Source: an uncultured Corynebacterium sp. (lineage in GTDB: Bacteria; Actinomycetota; Actinomycetes; Mycobacteriales; Mycobacteriaceae). From it: 64,000 bases of DNA. This document shows positions 7,865 through 16,816 of the stretch, piece by piece (position 1 is the first letter of the stretch; every line of letters starts with the position of its first letter). The position numbers and the translations under genes are program-made. The notes beneath the pieces are model-generated. The model saw only the letters and a list, made by a program, of their open reading frames with translations, did not search any database and had not been told where the DNA came from. The DNA lies in contig NZ_CALUCS010000002.1 of assembly GCF_943914615.1 (NCBI RefSeq), forward strand, positions 106,848 to 170,847. The letters run 5' to 3'.

Positions 7865-8974
7865 TTAAGCGGCGTTGCGGTCCTTGTAGTTCTCGTTCGG
7901 AGTACGGGTGCCGGTGCGGTCGGACTCGAACGGGTGGGTGGAGGTTGCGTAGCCTTCCTCGCCGATGGCCTTCAGAGCCTCAGAGTTCGGAGCCTCCGGG
8001 TTGTCCTGGCGGAACTTGATGTACTGCTCGAACTTCTCCGGGGAGACAACGCGCAGCTCAAAGTTCATCATTGCGTGGTAGGTACCGCACATCTCAGCAC
8101 AGCGGCCAACGAATGCGCCTTCCTCGTCGATGGACTCAACCTGGAAGCGGCGCTCAGAACGGTTCTCGCTCGGGTGCGGGAACACGTCGCGCTTGAACAG
8201 GAACTCCGGGATCCAGAAGGAGTGAACAACGTCAGCGGAAGCCAGATTGAACTCGATCGGGGTGCCGGACGGAACAACCAGAACCGGGATCTCCTGGGTG
8301 GTGCCCACGGTCTCGATCTTGTCGTAGTTCAGGTAGCTGAGGTCATCCTTGGACTTGCCGTGGATCGGGCCCGGAACCTGGTGGCCGTGCTTGTCCAGCT
8401 TCTCCTCCGGCTTCTTGGATTCCTCTGCACGAGCCTGAGCTTCCTTGTCAACGCCCTTGTACTCCTGGCCACCGTTCAGCTCCGCAGCTACCTCGTGGTA
8501 GCCGAACTTCCAGTTCCACTGGTAGCCGGTCACGTCGACAACAACCTTCGGATCCTTGTCCAGGGCCGTAGCGCGGTCCTGCGCCTGAACGTTGAAGAAG
8601 AACAGGCCACAGACGATCAGAACCGGCAGGGTGGTCAGGACCAGTTCCAGCGGAACGTTGTAGCCGGTCTGGCGCGGGAACTCGTCCTCGCCGCGCTTCT
8701 CGGCCTTCTTGGCGCTAGAGGTGCCCATGTTCACAAACAGCAGCACCCACATGATGATGCCGATGATCCAGGCGACGACCCAGACCCACACCCACAGGTT
8801 GCCCATTTCCTTGGACTCCGGGGTGATGCCCTTCGGCCAGCCCATGCGCAAGAAGTTAAAGAAACCGTTCTCCGGCGGGGCGACAGTACAGCCGGAAAGA
8901 ACCAGGCCAGCTAGACCCAGTACACCGGCGAGGCCAATACGGCGAGTCAAACCGTGCTTATTTCGCTGTTCCAC
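7865..8974 (-). CDS. ctaC: Cytochrome aa3 oxidase subunit II CtaC (CuA subunit, lipoprotein)
   Basis: 369 residues. A lipoprotein signal ends in LVLSGC, making Cys29 the lipidated residue. Two transmembrane helices follow, then a cupredoxin domain. The CuA ligands lie in GRCAEMCGTYHAMM, with an upstream His in VVHSFWIPE. A charged insertion between residues of the first and second beta strands (EYKGVDKEAQARAEESKK region) is typical of corynebacteria, where it helps accept electrons from QcrC. It is expressed together with ctaF. The start codon is preceded by a long hairpin at 9010-9070. Confidence 0.96.
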   Translation of the reverse strand: MEQRNKHGLTRRIGLAGVLGLAGLVLSGCTVAPPENGFFNFLRMGWPKGITPESKEMGNLWVWVWVVAWIIGIIMWVLLFVNMGTSSAKKAEKRGEDEFPRQTGYNVPLELVLTTLPVLIVCGLFFFNVQAQDRATALDKDPKVVVDVTGYQWNWKFGYHEVAAELNGGQEYKGVDKEAQARAEESKKPEEKLDKHGHQVPGPIHGKSKDDLSYLNYDKIETVGTTQEIPVLVVPSGTPIEFNLASADVVHSFWIPEFLFKRDVFPHPSENRSERRFQVESIDEEGAFVGRCAEMCGTYHAMMNFELRVVSPEKFEQYIKFRQDNPEAPNSEALKAIGEEGYATSTHPFESDRTGTRTPNENYKDRNAA

Positions 8975-9009
8975 GCGAGTTTGCCTTCCTCATTCACACG
9001 TCACTTTGC

Positions 9010-9070
9010 GTTGTAGGTCTTGAGGTCTGCCCCGCGCCTGCAGTTCGCGCGCGATAGATAGACCTACAAC
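9010..9070 (-). promoter_or_regulatory. Inverted repeat in the ctaC 5' region
   Basis: GTTGTAGGTCT at 9010-9020 and AGACCTACAAC at 9060-9070 form a perfect 11-bp stem. Inside it GCGC-rich arms flank CTGCAG. The structure ends 35 bases before the ctaC start codon on the same strand. It could be an operator or an RNA hairpin in the leader; I do not recognise it. Confidence 0.5.
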
Positions 9071-9165
9071 CACTTCACTTAAAGAACCTTAGACCATTAA
9101 CAGGACATTGCCACCATCGCGGATCGGGAATTTCCCTTTTCGGGGTTGGCTACTACCCACATTGC

Positions 9166-9220
9166 CCCCACACGGGTTAGGCGGGAGCCCGCGCAGTGCG
9201 TGACTCCCGCCTTTGTGGGG
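9166..9220. terminator. Hairpin after the pyruvate oxidase gene
   Basis: Two nested stems: CCCCACA with TGTGGGG outside and AGGCGGGAG with CTCCCGCCT inside. It lies just beyond the stop codon of the minus-strand oxidase gene. There is no clear T tract, so termination strength is uncertain. Confidence 0.6.
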
Positions 9221-9232
9221 TTTTGGGGTGTT

Positions 9233-10993
9233 CTAGAACTTATTCATCTCGATCACTCCGGCACCGCCGATGTTGCGCAGGTTAGCGCGGGCCAGGTCGA
9301 CCATGCGACCCACGCCACCCTCGAATACGGTGCGCGTTGCGGAGCGGGAGAAGCCCATCATCATCTCCCAGGTGATGTTCGGCGGTAGGCTCAGCGCGTT
9401 CGGGTCGGTAACTACGTCCACCAGCACCGGGCCGTCGTAAGCCAGCGCTTCCTTAATACCGCTCTCCACGTCCGCTGGGTCCTCGATGCGGATCGCCTTG
9501 ATGCCAATAGCCTCCGCGATCTTCGCGAAGTTCACGTGCTCGTGGTCGGTTTCGTGCTCTGGCAGGCCGGCGACCATCATCTCCAGCTTCACCATGCCCA
9601 GCGAGGAGTTGTTAAAGACCACGATGTTGACTGGCAGGTCATGCAGTTTGGCGGTCAGCAGCTCTCCCATGAGCATCCCCAGGCCGCCGTCACCGGAGAA
9701 GGAGATCACCTGACGGTCGCGGTCTGCGGCCTGCGCGCCCAGCGCCTGCGGCAGTGCGTTGGCCATGGTGCCGTGGCGGAAGGAGCCAATTTCTTCACGC
9801 TTGCCGTTCGGCGTGATGTAGCGGGCACCCCACACGTTGCACATGCCGGTATCGATGGTGAAGATGGCATCTTCGGCCGCCAGGCGGTCGATCGTATCGG
9901 CTACGTATTCCGGGTGGATAGGCTTCGATTTTCCTGCCTTCTTGGTGTAGGCGTCCACCACGTGGTTCAGCGCCCGCGCGTGGTTGCGCAGCTGCTTATC
10001 CAGGAAGCTGCGGTCGGTCTTTTCCTCGATGTGTGGCAGGATCGTGTCGATCACAGCACCGACGTCGCCGACCACTGGGTAGTCGATGGTGGTGCGGCGG
10101 CCGATGTGGGAGCCGTCGATGTCCACCTGCGCGACGTTGCCGGTAGGCAGGAAGTCGGTGTACGGGAAGTCGGTGCCCAGCAGGATAAGCAGGTCAGCGT
10201 CGTACATCGCCTCGCGCGCCGCACCGTAGCCCAGCAGGCCGGACATGCCGACGTCGAATGGGTTGTCGTACTGGATGTGCATCTTGCCGCCGAAGGCGTG
10301 GCCGACCGGGGACTTAATCTTCTCCGCGAGCTCGAGCACTTGCTCTCGAGAATTCTTGACGCCCTCACCGCAGAACAAGGTGACGGTCTTAGCATCGTTA
10401 ATCGCCTTGGCCAGGCGAGCTGCTTCCTCGGCATCCGGGTACAGCACGGGGCGCCCCTTGGCATACACCGAGTCGATGAAGCCTTCCTCCTCAATCTCTT
10501 GGGAGGATACGTCGCCGGGAATGACCAGCACGCTAACACCCTTGCCGGCCAGCGTGGACTGGATGGCGTGGTGCAGTACCTTTGGCCCCTGTGCTGCGGA
10601 GTTCACCATCTCGCAGTAGCCCGAGCACTCCTGGAAGATCTGCTCCGGGTGGGTCTCCTGGAAGAACTGGCTGCCGATCTGCACACTCGGAATGTGGGAG
10701 GCAATGGCCAGCACCTTCGCACCGTTGCGGTGGGAATCATAAAGCCCCTGGATCAGGTGGGTATTGCCCGGCCCGCAGGAGGCGGCGCACACGGCTAGAT
10801 CGCCGGTGACGAGGGATTCCGCGCCGGCGGCGAAAGCCGCAGCTTCCTCGTTGCGCACGTGGATCCATTCGATGGAGGACTGGCGAACCTCGTCAACGAT
10901 CGGGTTCAGGCTATCGCCCACCAGCCCGAAGATTCGCTTAACGCCTTGTTTCTCTAAAGTCTTTACCAGCTGTGATGCGAAATTTTTTGCCAT
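9233..10993 (-). CDS. pqo: Pyruvate:quinone oxidoreductase (thiamine-diphosphate flavoprotein)
   Basis: 586 residues from MAKNFASQ. It decarboxylates pyruvate to acetate and CO2 and gives electrons to the quinone pool at the membrane. The three ThDP-enzyme domains are in order: an N-terminal pyrimidine-binding part with FGLVGDSLNP and RNEEAAAFAA (catalytic Glu), a central FAD part, and a C-terminal diphosphate-binding part with GDGGLGMLMGEL to FNNSSLGMV. The length fits C. glutamicum Pqo. It lies between ctaC and ltsA, which are neighbours in C. glutamicum, so it may have been inserted here. Acetolactate synthase is a relative, but the length and C-terminus favour Pqo/PoxB. Confidence 0.88.
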   Translation of the reverse strand: MAKNFASQLVKTLEKQGVKRIFGLVGDSLNPIVDEVRQSSIEWIHVRNEEAAAFAAGAESLVTGDLAVCAASCGPGNTHLIQGLYDSHRNGAKVLAIASHIPSVQIGSQFFQETHPEQIFQECSGYCEMVNSAAQGPKVLHHAIQSTLAGKGVSVLVIPGDVSSQEIEEEGFIDSVYAKGRPVLYPDAEEAARLAKAINDAKTVTLFCGEGVKNSREQVLELAEKIKSPVGHAFGGKMHIQYDNPFDVGMSGLLGYGAAREAMYDADLLILLGTDFPYTDFLPTGNVAQVDIDGSHIGRRTTIDYPVVGDVGAVIDTILPHIEEKTDRSFLDKQLRNHARALNHVVDAYTKKAGKSKPIHPEYVADTIDRLAAEDAIFTIDTGMCNVWGARYITPNGKREEIGSFRHGTMANALPQALGAQAADRDRQVISFSGDGGLGMLMGELLTAKLHDLPVNIVVFNNSSLGMVKLEMMVAGLPEHETDHEHVNFAKIAEAIGIKAIRIEDPADVESGIKEALAYDGPVLVDVVTDPNALSLPPNITWEMMMGFSRSATRTVFEGGVGRMVDLARANLRNIGGAGVIEMNKF

Positions 10994-11167
10994 GCCTCCA
11001 AGGCTACGCGGAGCTTTAGCACATCGCAGCGATCGCTGGGAGGTCTCACAGAACCACATTTTTGTAATGCACATCACGCTGGCACTAGAAAACTCATTCT
11101 TTAGATGCTCTCCTCCCCGCCGTGGCGACTAGCCCACCTCCACCCCACCCGCGTAGAGTCTGAACGC

Positions 11168-13105
11168 ATGTGTGGATTGCTTGGAATCATTGCGGCGAAC
11201 GGCGCCGCGGAAAATTTCGTTGAGGCTGTAGAGGGTGCACTCCCCTGCATGCACCACCGTGGCCCGGACGACAGCGGCACGTGGCACGACCAAGATGTTG
11301 TGTTTGGCTTCAACCGACTATCCATCATCGACCTGGAGCACTCGCATCAGCCTCTGCAGTGGGGTCCGGAGGGCGAGCCGGATCGCTACGCACTGACGTT
11401 CAATGGCGAGATCTACAACTATGTCGAGCTGCGCGAGGAGCTCAAGGAAGCTGGCTATACCTTTAATACTGAGGGCGACGGCGAGACCATCGTGGTGGGC
11501 TTCCACCATTGGGGCGCCGACGTGGTGAACCACCTGCGCGGCATGTTCGCTTTCGCTGTGTGGGATTCCAAGGAAAAGAAGCTGTTCCTGGCCCGCGACC
11601 AGTTCGGCATCAAGCCGATGTACATTGCCACCACCGAGGCTGGCACCGTCTTCGCCTCGGAGAAGAAGTGCATTCTGTCGATGGCAGAAGCTCTGGGGCT
11701 GAACCTGGACCTGGATATCCGCGCCATCGCGCACTACACGGATCTGCAGTACGTCCCGGAGCCGGAGAGCCTACACAAGCACATCCGCCGCCTGGAATCC
11801 GGCAGCTACGGTTTCGTAACCCCCGGCGGGAAGATCGAAGAAACTCGCTGGTTCGAGCCGCGCTTCCCGGTCAAGAAGGTCGCGGCCGGCGACGAGGAGG
11901 CCGTGTTCCAGCGCATCGCCGAGGCCCTAGAGGACTCCGTGGCCAAACACATGCGTGCGGATGTCACTGTCGGCTCCTTCCTCTCCGGCGGCATCGACTC
12001 CACCGCCATCGCAGCGCTGGCTAAGCGCCACAACCCGGATCTGTTGACCTTCACCACCGGCTTCGAGCGCGAGGGTTACTCCGAGGTCGACGTGGCCGCG
12101 GAGTCCGCCGCCGCCATCGGCGCCGAGCACATCGTGAAGGTGGTCAGCCCGGAGGAGTACGCCGAGGCGATTCCGAAGATCATCTGGTACCTGGACGATC
12201 CGGTGGCCGACCCGTCGCTGGTTCCGCTGTACTTCGTCGCGCAGGAGGCCCGCAAGCACGTCAAGGTGGTGCTCTCCGGCGAGGGCGCCGACGAGCTCTT
12301 CGGCGGCTACACCATTTACAAGGAGCCGCTGAGCCTGGCGCCTTTCGACAAGATCCCCTCCCCGCTGAAGCGCGTGCTGTCCAGCGTCGGCAACGCGCTT
12401 CCCGAGGGCATGCGTGGCAAGTCCCTGCTGCAGCGCGGCACCATGCCAATGGAGGATCGCTACTACGGCAACGCGCGTTCCTTTAACTACCAGCAGCTGG
12501 AGCGCGTGCTACGCGAGATCCGCCCTGAGTGGGATCACCGCGAGGTCACGGCGCCGATCTACGCGAGGTCCAAGGACATGGACCCGGTTGCGAGGATGCA
12601 GCACCTGGACCTGTTCACCTGGATGCGCGGCGACATCCTGGTGAAGGCTGACAAGATCAACATGGCAAACTCCCTGGAGCTGCGCGTGCCGTTCCTGGAT
12701 AAGGTCGTCTTCGACGTGGCGGAAACCCTCCCCCACGAGCTGAAGATCTCGCATGGCACCACCAAGTACGCGCTGCGCAAGGCGCTGGAACGCATCGTGC
12801 CCCCGCACGTTCTGCACCGCAAGAAGCTGGGCTTCCCGGTGCCGATGCGCCACTGGCTGGCCGGCGACGAGCTCTACGGCTGGGCGAAGGAAAACATCGA
12901 GGCCTCGCAGACCGACCACATCTTCAACAAGGCAGAGGTGCTGAAGATGCTGGACGAGCACCGCGTGGCGATGAACACCGGCTCCGGCCCGGACCACTCC
13001 CGCCGGCTGTGGACCGTCATCGCTTTCATGGTCTGGCACGGCATTTTCGTCGAGGATCGTATCGATCCGCAGATCGACCAGCGCCAGTACCCGGTCGACC
13101 TCTAG
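11168..13105 (+). CDS. ltsA: LtsA, asparagine-synthetase-like amidotransferase of the cell wall
   Basis: 645 residues. The N-terminus MCGLLGII exposes Cys2, the nucleophile of a class II glutamine amidotransferase. The synthetase half has the PP-loop SGGIDSTAIAAL near residue 277. Homologues in C. glutamicum (LtsA) and mycobacteria (AsnB) amidate meso-diaminopimelate in peptidoglycan, and mutants are lysozyme-sensitive. The neighbourhood near ctaC and the HesB gene matches C. glutamicum ltsA, so this role is favoured over free asparagine synthesis. A TAGAGT box ends eight bases before the ATG, so the mRNA is probably leaderless. Confidence 0.88.
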   Translation: MCGLLGIIAANGAAENFVEAVEGALPCMHHRGPDDSGTWHDQDVVFGFNRLSIIDLEHSHQPLQWGPEGEPDRYALTFNGEIYNYVELREELKEAGYTFNTEGDGETIVVGFHHWGADVVNHLRGMFAFAVWDSKEKKLFLARDQFGIKPMYIATTEAGTVFASEKKCILSMAEALGLNLDLDIRAIAHYTDLQYVPEPESLHKHIRRLESGSYGFVTPGGKIEETRWFEPRFPVKKVAAGDEEAVFQRIAEALEDSVAKHMRADVTVGSFLSGGIDSTAIAALAKRHNPDLLTFTTGFEREGYSEVDVAAESAAAIGAEHIVKVVSPEEYAEAIPKIIWYLDDPVADPSLVPLYFVAQEARKHVKVVLSGEGADELFGGYTIYKEPLSLAPFDKIPSPLKRVLSSVGNALPEGMRGKSLLQRGTMPMEDRYYGNARSFNYQQLERVLREIRPEWDHREVTAPIYARSKDMDPVARMQHLDLFTWMRGDILVKADKINMANSLELRVPFLDKVVFDVAETLPHELKISHGTTKYALRKALERIVPPHVLHRKKLGFPVPMRHWLAGDELYGWAKENIEASQTDHIFNKAEVLKMLDEHRVAMNTGSGPDHSRRLWTVIAFMVWHGIFVEDRIDPQIDQRQYPVDL

Positions 13106-13155
13106 AGCCCACCTCTAGAGCTCGCCGCCCCGCTCTAGACGCTAGAGACCCGAAA

Positions 13156-13188
13156 ACGCCCCCGAGGGAATTCATCCCTCGGGGGCGT
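13156..13188. terminator. Terminator between ltsA and the Fe-S protein gene
   Basis: ACGCCCCCGAGGGA and TCCCTCGGGGGCGT form a perfect 14-bp stem with a five-base loop. It lies between two convergent genes and can serve both. Confidence 0.85.
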
Positions 13189-13227
13189 CATTAATAAGAG
13201 CAGCTAGAACTCGAACAGACCGGCCGC

Positions 13228-13572
13228 TTAGCTGAAGGAATCGCCGCAGGCACAGGAGCCGGAAGCGTTCGGGTTGTCGATGGTGAAGCCCTGGGACTCG
13301 ATGGTGTCCGCGAAGTCGATCTTCGCACCCATCAGGTACGGGGAGGACATGCGGTCCACAACCAGGTTCACGCCCTCGTACTCGTCCACCAGATCGCCAT
13401 CCAGGGAGCGATCATCGAAAAACAGCTGGTAGCGCAGGCCCGCACAACCGCCCGGCTGCACTGCGATACGCAGGGAAAGATCGTCGCGGCCCTCCTGTGC
13501 CAGCAGGGCGCTGGCCTTCTGCTGGGCAGCCTCGGTCAGCTCCACACCGGTGACCTTCTCTGGAGCAGTCAT
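13228..13572 (-). CDS. IscA/ErpA/HesB-type iron-sulfur cluster insertion protein
   Basis: 114 residues from MTAPEKVTG. The three cluster-binding cysteines of A-type carriers are present: one in GGCAGLRY and two in the C-terminal SCACGDSFS. Such proteins carry Fe-S clusters to apo-enzymes. The start is set by a GGAGG ribosome site six bases upstream. LipA, BioB and QcrA in this window are possible clients, but that is inference. It is the only gene of Fe-S assembly here. Confidence 0.9.
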   Translation of the reverse strand: MTAPEKVTGVELTEAAQQKASALLAQEGRDDLSLRIAVQPGGCAGLRYQLFFDDRSLDGDLVDEYEGVNLVVDRMSSPYLMGAKIDFADTIESQGFTIDNPNASGSCACGDSFS

Positions 13573-13724
13573 GTTGGTCCTCCTCAATAAATGACCGAAT
13601 TCTTCAAATGGCTTTGCTCACAAGCTACGCCTCATTGTTCCACAACGCCACTGCCCTATTGGGTTATTCCCGTCCCAGCGTTTTTGGTTTTGTTCCCCTG
13701 CCCTCCTGCTCTAGCCTGTTACAT

Positions 13725-14459
13725 GTGAAAATGCCATGGAAGAAGCAGGAAAAGGTCGCCGACTCAGCCGAGGATCAGGTCTCGCCACAGGATGCCGATA
13801 CGTCGACTGAGGTAGACAGCGACGCAGACGGTGGCGTCACTAAGGAAAAGAACTCCAAGGCCTTTACGCCGAAGAAGGGCAAGGCCACCCCGAAGCGCAA
13901 CGAGCAGGAGCGCAAGCACGGCGTGCGCCGCAGCGCCTACACCGCCCCCGCTACCCCGAGCGAGGCGCGCAAGCAGCGCAAGGAGCTCAAGGCCTCCATG
14001 TCCAAGGAAGAATACAAGGCCATGAAGCAGCGCAAGAAGGACGAGGCGAACCGCGAGCGGCGCCGCGCCAACCAGCGCATGATGGCCGGCGACGAGGATT
14101 ACCTCATGGATCGCGACAAGGGGCCGGAGAAGCGCTTCGTCCGCGACTGGATCGATTCCCGCCGCTACATGATGAACTTCTTCCTGCCGCTGGCGCTGCT
14201 GGTCATCGTCATCATGATCTTCGGCATGTCCAACCCGAACATCGCCAACCTGGCTGCGCTGGTGATGATGGTCGTGTTCCTCATCATGATCGGTGAGGGC
14301 ATTTGGCTCGGCCGCCGCATTAATCGCGAGGTCAACGAGCGCTTCCCGGACAACCCGCACGGCAAGTTCAGCCTGGGTCTGTATGCGTTCACCCGCGCCA
14401 CGATGATCCGCCGCCTGCGCACCCCTGCCCCGCAGAAGCAGATCGGCGACAGCGTTTAA
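13725..14459 (+). CDS. DUF3043 family membrane protein
   Basis: 244 residues. The first half is hydrophilic and highly charged, with many Lys, Arg and Glu residues; the second half has two close transmembrane helices around residues 150 and 175. This matches DUF3043 proteins found beside hesB and cobT in Corynebacterium and Mycobacterium (Rv2206 type). No function is known. The GTG at 13725 is chosen because TAGCCT ends seven bases before it, a leaderless arrangement; an ATG two codons later is the alternative. Confidence 0.8.
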   Translation: MKMPWKKQEKVADSAEDQVSPQDADTSTEVDSDADGGVTKEKNSKAFTPKKGKATPKRNEQERKHGVRRSAYTAPATPSEARKQRKELKASMSKEEYKAMKQRKKDEANRERRRANQRMMAGDEDYLMDRDKGPEKRFVRDWIDSRRYMMNFFLPLALLVIVIMIFGMSNPNIANLAALVMMVVFLIMIGEGIWLGRRINREVNERFPDNPHGKFSLGLYAFTRATMIRRLRTPAPQKQIGDSV

Positions 14460-14486
14460 GAGCCAACACCGTTTAGACTAAACCCC

Positions 14487-15506
14487 ATGGCTTCTACGAC
14501 CTCGGCTTCTACGACCTCCGCCCCGAACTTCCCGCCTATCGTCCCGCCGGACGAGGCCACGCGCAGTCGAGCCGAGCAGCTGCGCACCACCGCGCCGACG
14601 AAGGCCGGCATTCCGGCTGGTTCGCTGGGCAGGCTGGAGGAGGTCGCCTCCTGGATCGCCGCCTGCCAGGGTTCCGCCCCCGCCGAGGCCTTGAAAACGG
14701 CGCGGCTGGTTATAGTGACCGGCGAGCACGGGGTGGCCGAGGAGCACCCGGAGATCTCCGCCCTGCCGAACGACTTTAATGCCCAGGTGCGGCAGAACCT
14801 GGCCGATGCGACCGCCCCGATTGTGGATGCCTGCAGGTCGGCACGAGTTTCTCTTTCTATTCTGGACGCCACGTTGGGTAAGGCCTCCGGTGCCATCGAC
14901 ACCACGGACGCGTTAAGCCCAGAGGATTATGTAAGACATCTGCGGCGCGGTTCGCGTTTCGCCGACGAGGAGGCGGACAAGGGCACACAGGTGCTGCTGC
15001 TTGGGGATCTGGGGCGGGGGCTGACCACGGTGGCCGCCGCGGTGATCGGCAGCGTGTGCAGCGTGGAGCCGGTGAAGATCATTGGCCGTGGTTCCGGCAT
15101 CGATGACGAGGCGTGGAAGTCAAAGGTGGCTGTGATCCGCGATGCAATGTTCCGCGTGCGCGACGACAAGGCGGTGGCCTCGCGGGTGCTGCAGCAGATC
15201 GGCTCCGCCGACCTGGTGGTGATGGCGGGGATTCTAGCGCAGGCAGCTGTGCGCCGGACGCCTGTGATTTTCGACGGTGTGGGCGCTGCTGCGGCGGCAC
15301 TGTGCGCGCAGATGCTGGCGCCGGGGGGCGCCGCGTGGTGGCTGGCGGCTTCGGCAGGTACGGAGCCCGCTGCCCTCCCGGCGCTCAATGCGCTGGGCTT
15401 GGAGCCGCTGCTGGATTTGCAGCTCGGCACCGGCCAGGGGCTGGGCGCCGTCCTGGCCTTGCCGATGGTGCGTTACGCGGTGGCTGCCTGCTCCACCAGC
15501 GTGTAG
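14487..15506 (+). CDS. cobT: CobT-like nicotinate-nucleotide:dimethylbenzimidazole phosphoribosyltransferase with altered catalytic residue
   Basis: 339 residues. CobT makes alpha-ribazole phosphate for the lower ligand of cobalamin. PAGSLGRLEE near the N-terminus and GRGSGIDDEAWKSK in the middle are strong family motifs. The C-terminal segment normally reading RLGEGxGA is here LGTGQGLGAVLALP; in an ungapped alignment the catalytic Glu (Glu317 in Salmonella) becomes Gln. The N-terminus has a repeated Ser/Thr stretch (ASTTSASTTSA). The gene overlaps ilvE tail to tail by 34 bases, and cobS/cobU are not beside it. TAGACT ends seven bases before the ATG (leaderless). Confidence 0.85.
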   Translation: MASTTSASTTSAPNFPPIVPPDEATRSRAEQLRTTAPTKAGIPAGSLGRLEEVASWIAACQGSAPAEALKTARLVIVTGEHGVAEEHPEISALPNDFNAQVRQNLADATAPIVDACRSARVSLSILDATLGKASGAIDTTDALSPEDYVRHLRRGSRFADEEADKGTQVLLLGDLGRGLTTVAAAVIGSVCSVEPVKIIGRGSGIDDEAWKSKVAVIRDAMFRVRDDKAVASRVLQQIGSADLVVMAGILAQAAVRRTPVIFDGVGAAAAALCAQMLAPGGAAWWLAASAGTEPAALPALNALGLEPLLDLQLGTGQGLGAVLALPMVRYAVAACSTSV

Positions 15507-16672
15507 AGCCAGCCGTGCTTGTCGGCGACGCGGCCGTTCTGGATGCCCGTCAGCTGCTCGCGCAGGCGCATGGTCACCGGACCGGTCTGGCCGCCGTTGA
15601 CCTGGAATTCGCCGGACTCGTCCTTCACAGTGCCGACCGGGGTGACGACGGCTGCGGTGCCGCAGGCGAAGGCCTCCGTCATGGCGCCGGACTGTGCGGC
15701 TTCCTTCCACTCGTCGGTGGAGATGCGGCGCTCCTCTACCTTGTAGCCCAGGTCGCGCGCCAGCTCCAGCAGGGAGAGGCGGGTAACGCCCGGCAGTAGC
15801 GAGCCAGACAGTTCCGGGGTGACCAGCGTGACACCTTCGGCGTCAGCGCCGCCGGTCTCGTTCTCGCTGCCGTCCTCGCTGCCGAAGACGAACGCCAGGT
15901 TCATGCCGCCCATCTCTTCGATGTACTTGTGCTCGGTTGCGTCCAGCCATACCACCTGGTCGCAGCCTTCCTTCTGCGCGGAGGCCTGCGCTGCCAGGGA
16001 GGCCGCGTAGTTACCGGCGAACTTCGCCGCGCCGGTGCCACCGGGGGCAGCGCGAGTGTATTCGGTGGACAGCCACACGCTGACCGGGTTGATGCCGCCG
16101 GAGAAGTATGCGCCTGCCGGGGAGGCGATCACGAAGAAGGTGTAGCTGCTGGCTGGGTGCACGCCCAGGCCAACTTCGCGGGAGATCATGAACGGGCGCA
16201 GGTACAGGGATTCTTCGCCGCCGCCCTGCGGAACCCAGCGCTGGTCGATGTCCACGATCTGGCGGAGGGATTCCAGGAACAGCTCCTCCGGCAGCTCTGG
16301 CATGGCCATGCGGGCGGCGGAGTTCTGGAAGCGGCGGGCATTCTGCTCCGGGCGGAAGGTGACGATCTTGCCACCTTCACCGCGGTATGCCTTCAGACCC
16401 TCAAAAATGGCCTGGCCGTAGTGGAACACGCTGGATGCCGGATCCATCTGGACCTGCTGGTAGGGCTCAACTCGGGCGTTGTGCCAGCCCTCCTCTGTGT
16501 TCCAGTCGATGGCGACCATGTGGTCAGTGAAGTACTTGCCGAAGCTGGGTGCAGAGAGAATCTCGGCGATCTTTTCGTCGGTCACCGGGTTCTCGGTGCG
16601 GGTGACGGTGAACTCCACCTGGGAGCTCTGCTGGGCCTTTGGGGTCTGGGGATTTGCCTCTGGAGTAGTCAT
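15473..16672 (-). CDS. ilvE: Branched-chain amino acid aminotransferase IlvE
   Basis: 399 residues from MTTPEANP; an upstream ATG-less extension is unlikely. It is a fold-type IV PLP enzyme that transaminates leucine, isoleucine and valine with 2-oxoglutarate. The segment AKFAGNYAASL carries the PLP lysine, and YIEEMGGMNLAFVF is a family signature, as is the early GQAIFEGLKAYRG. It converges on cobT, with the last 34 coding bases shared between opposite strands. Upstream it is divergent from pepA across 144 bases. Confidence 0.94.
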   Translation of the reverse strand: MTTPEANPQTPKAQQSSQVEFTVTRTENPVTDEKIAEILSAPSFGKYFTDHMVAIDWNTEEGWHNARVEPYQQVQMDPASSVFHYGQAIFEGLKAYRGEGGKIVTFRPEQNARRFQNSAARMAMPELPEELFLESLRQIVDIDQRWVPQGGGEESLYLRPFMISREVGLGVHPASSYTFFVIASPAGAYFSGGINPVSVWLSTEYTRAAPGGTGAAKFAGNYAASLAAQASAQKEGCDQVVWLDATEHKYIEEMGGMNLAFVFGSEDGSENETGGADAEGVTLVTPELSGSLLPGVTRLSLLELARDLGYKVEERRISTDEWKEAAQSGAMTEAFACGTAAVVTPVGTVKDESGEFQVNGGQTGPVTMRLREQLTGIQNGRVADKHGWLYTLVEQAATA

Positions 16673-16816
16673 GAGTCCCAGACTACTCCTTCGTTCCACA
16701 AAAGTGTGAGGGGGCTAACAATTTCTGGGGGATCCCTCCCACCGATCTAACGGCAGGCGATTCTGGGTAAAGTGAAAACAGCGAACAAGCATTCTAAAGG
16801 AGTAGTCGATCCCCCT

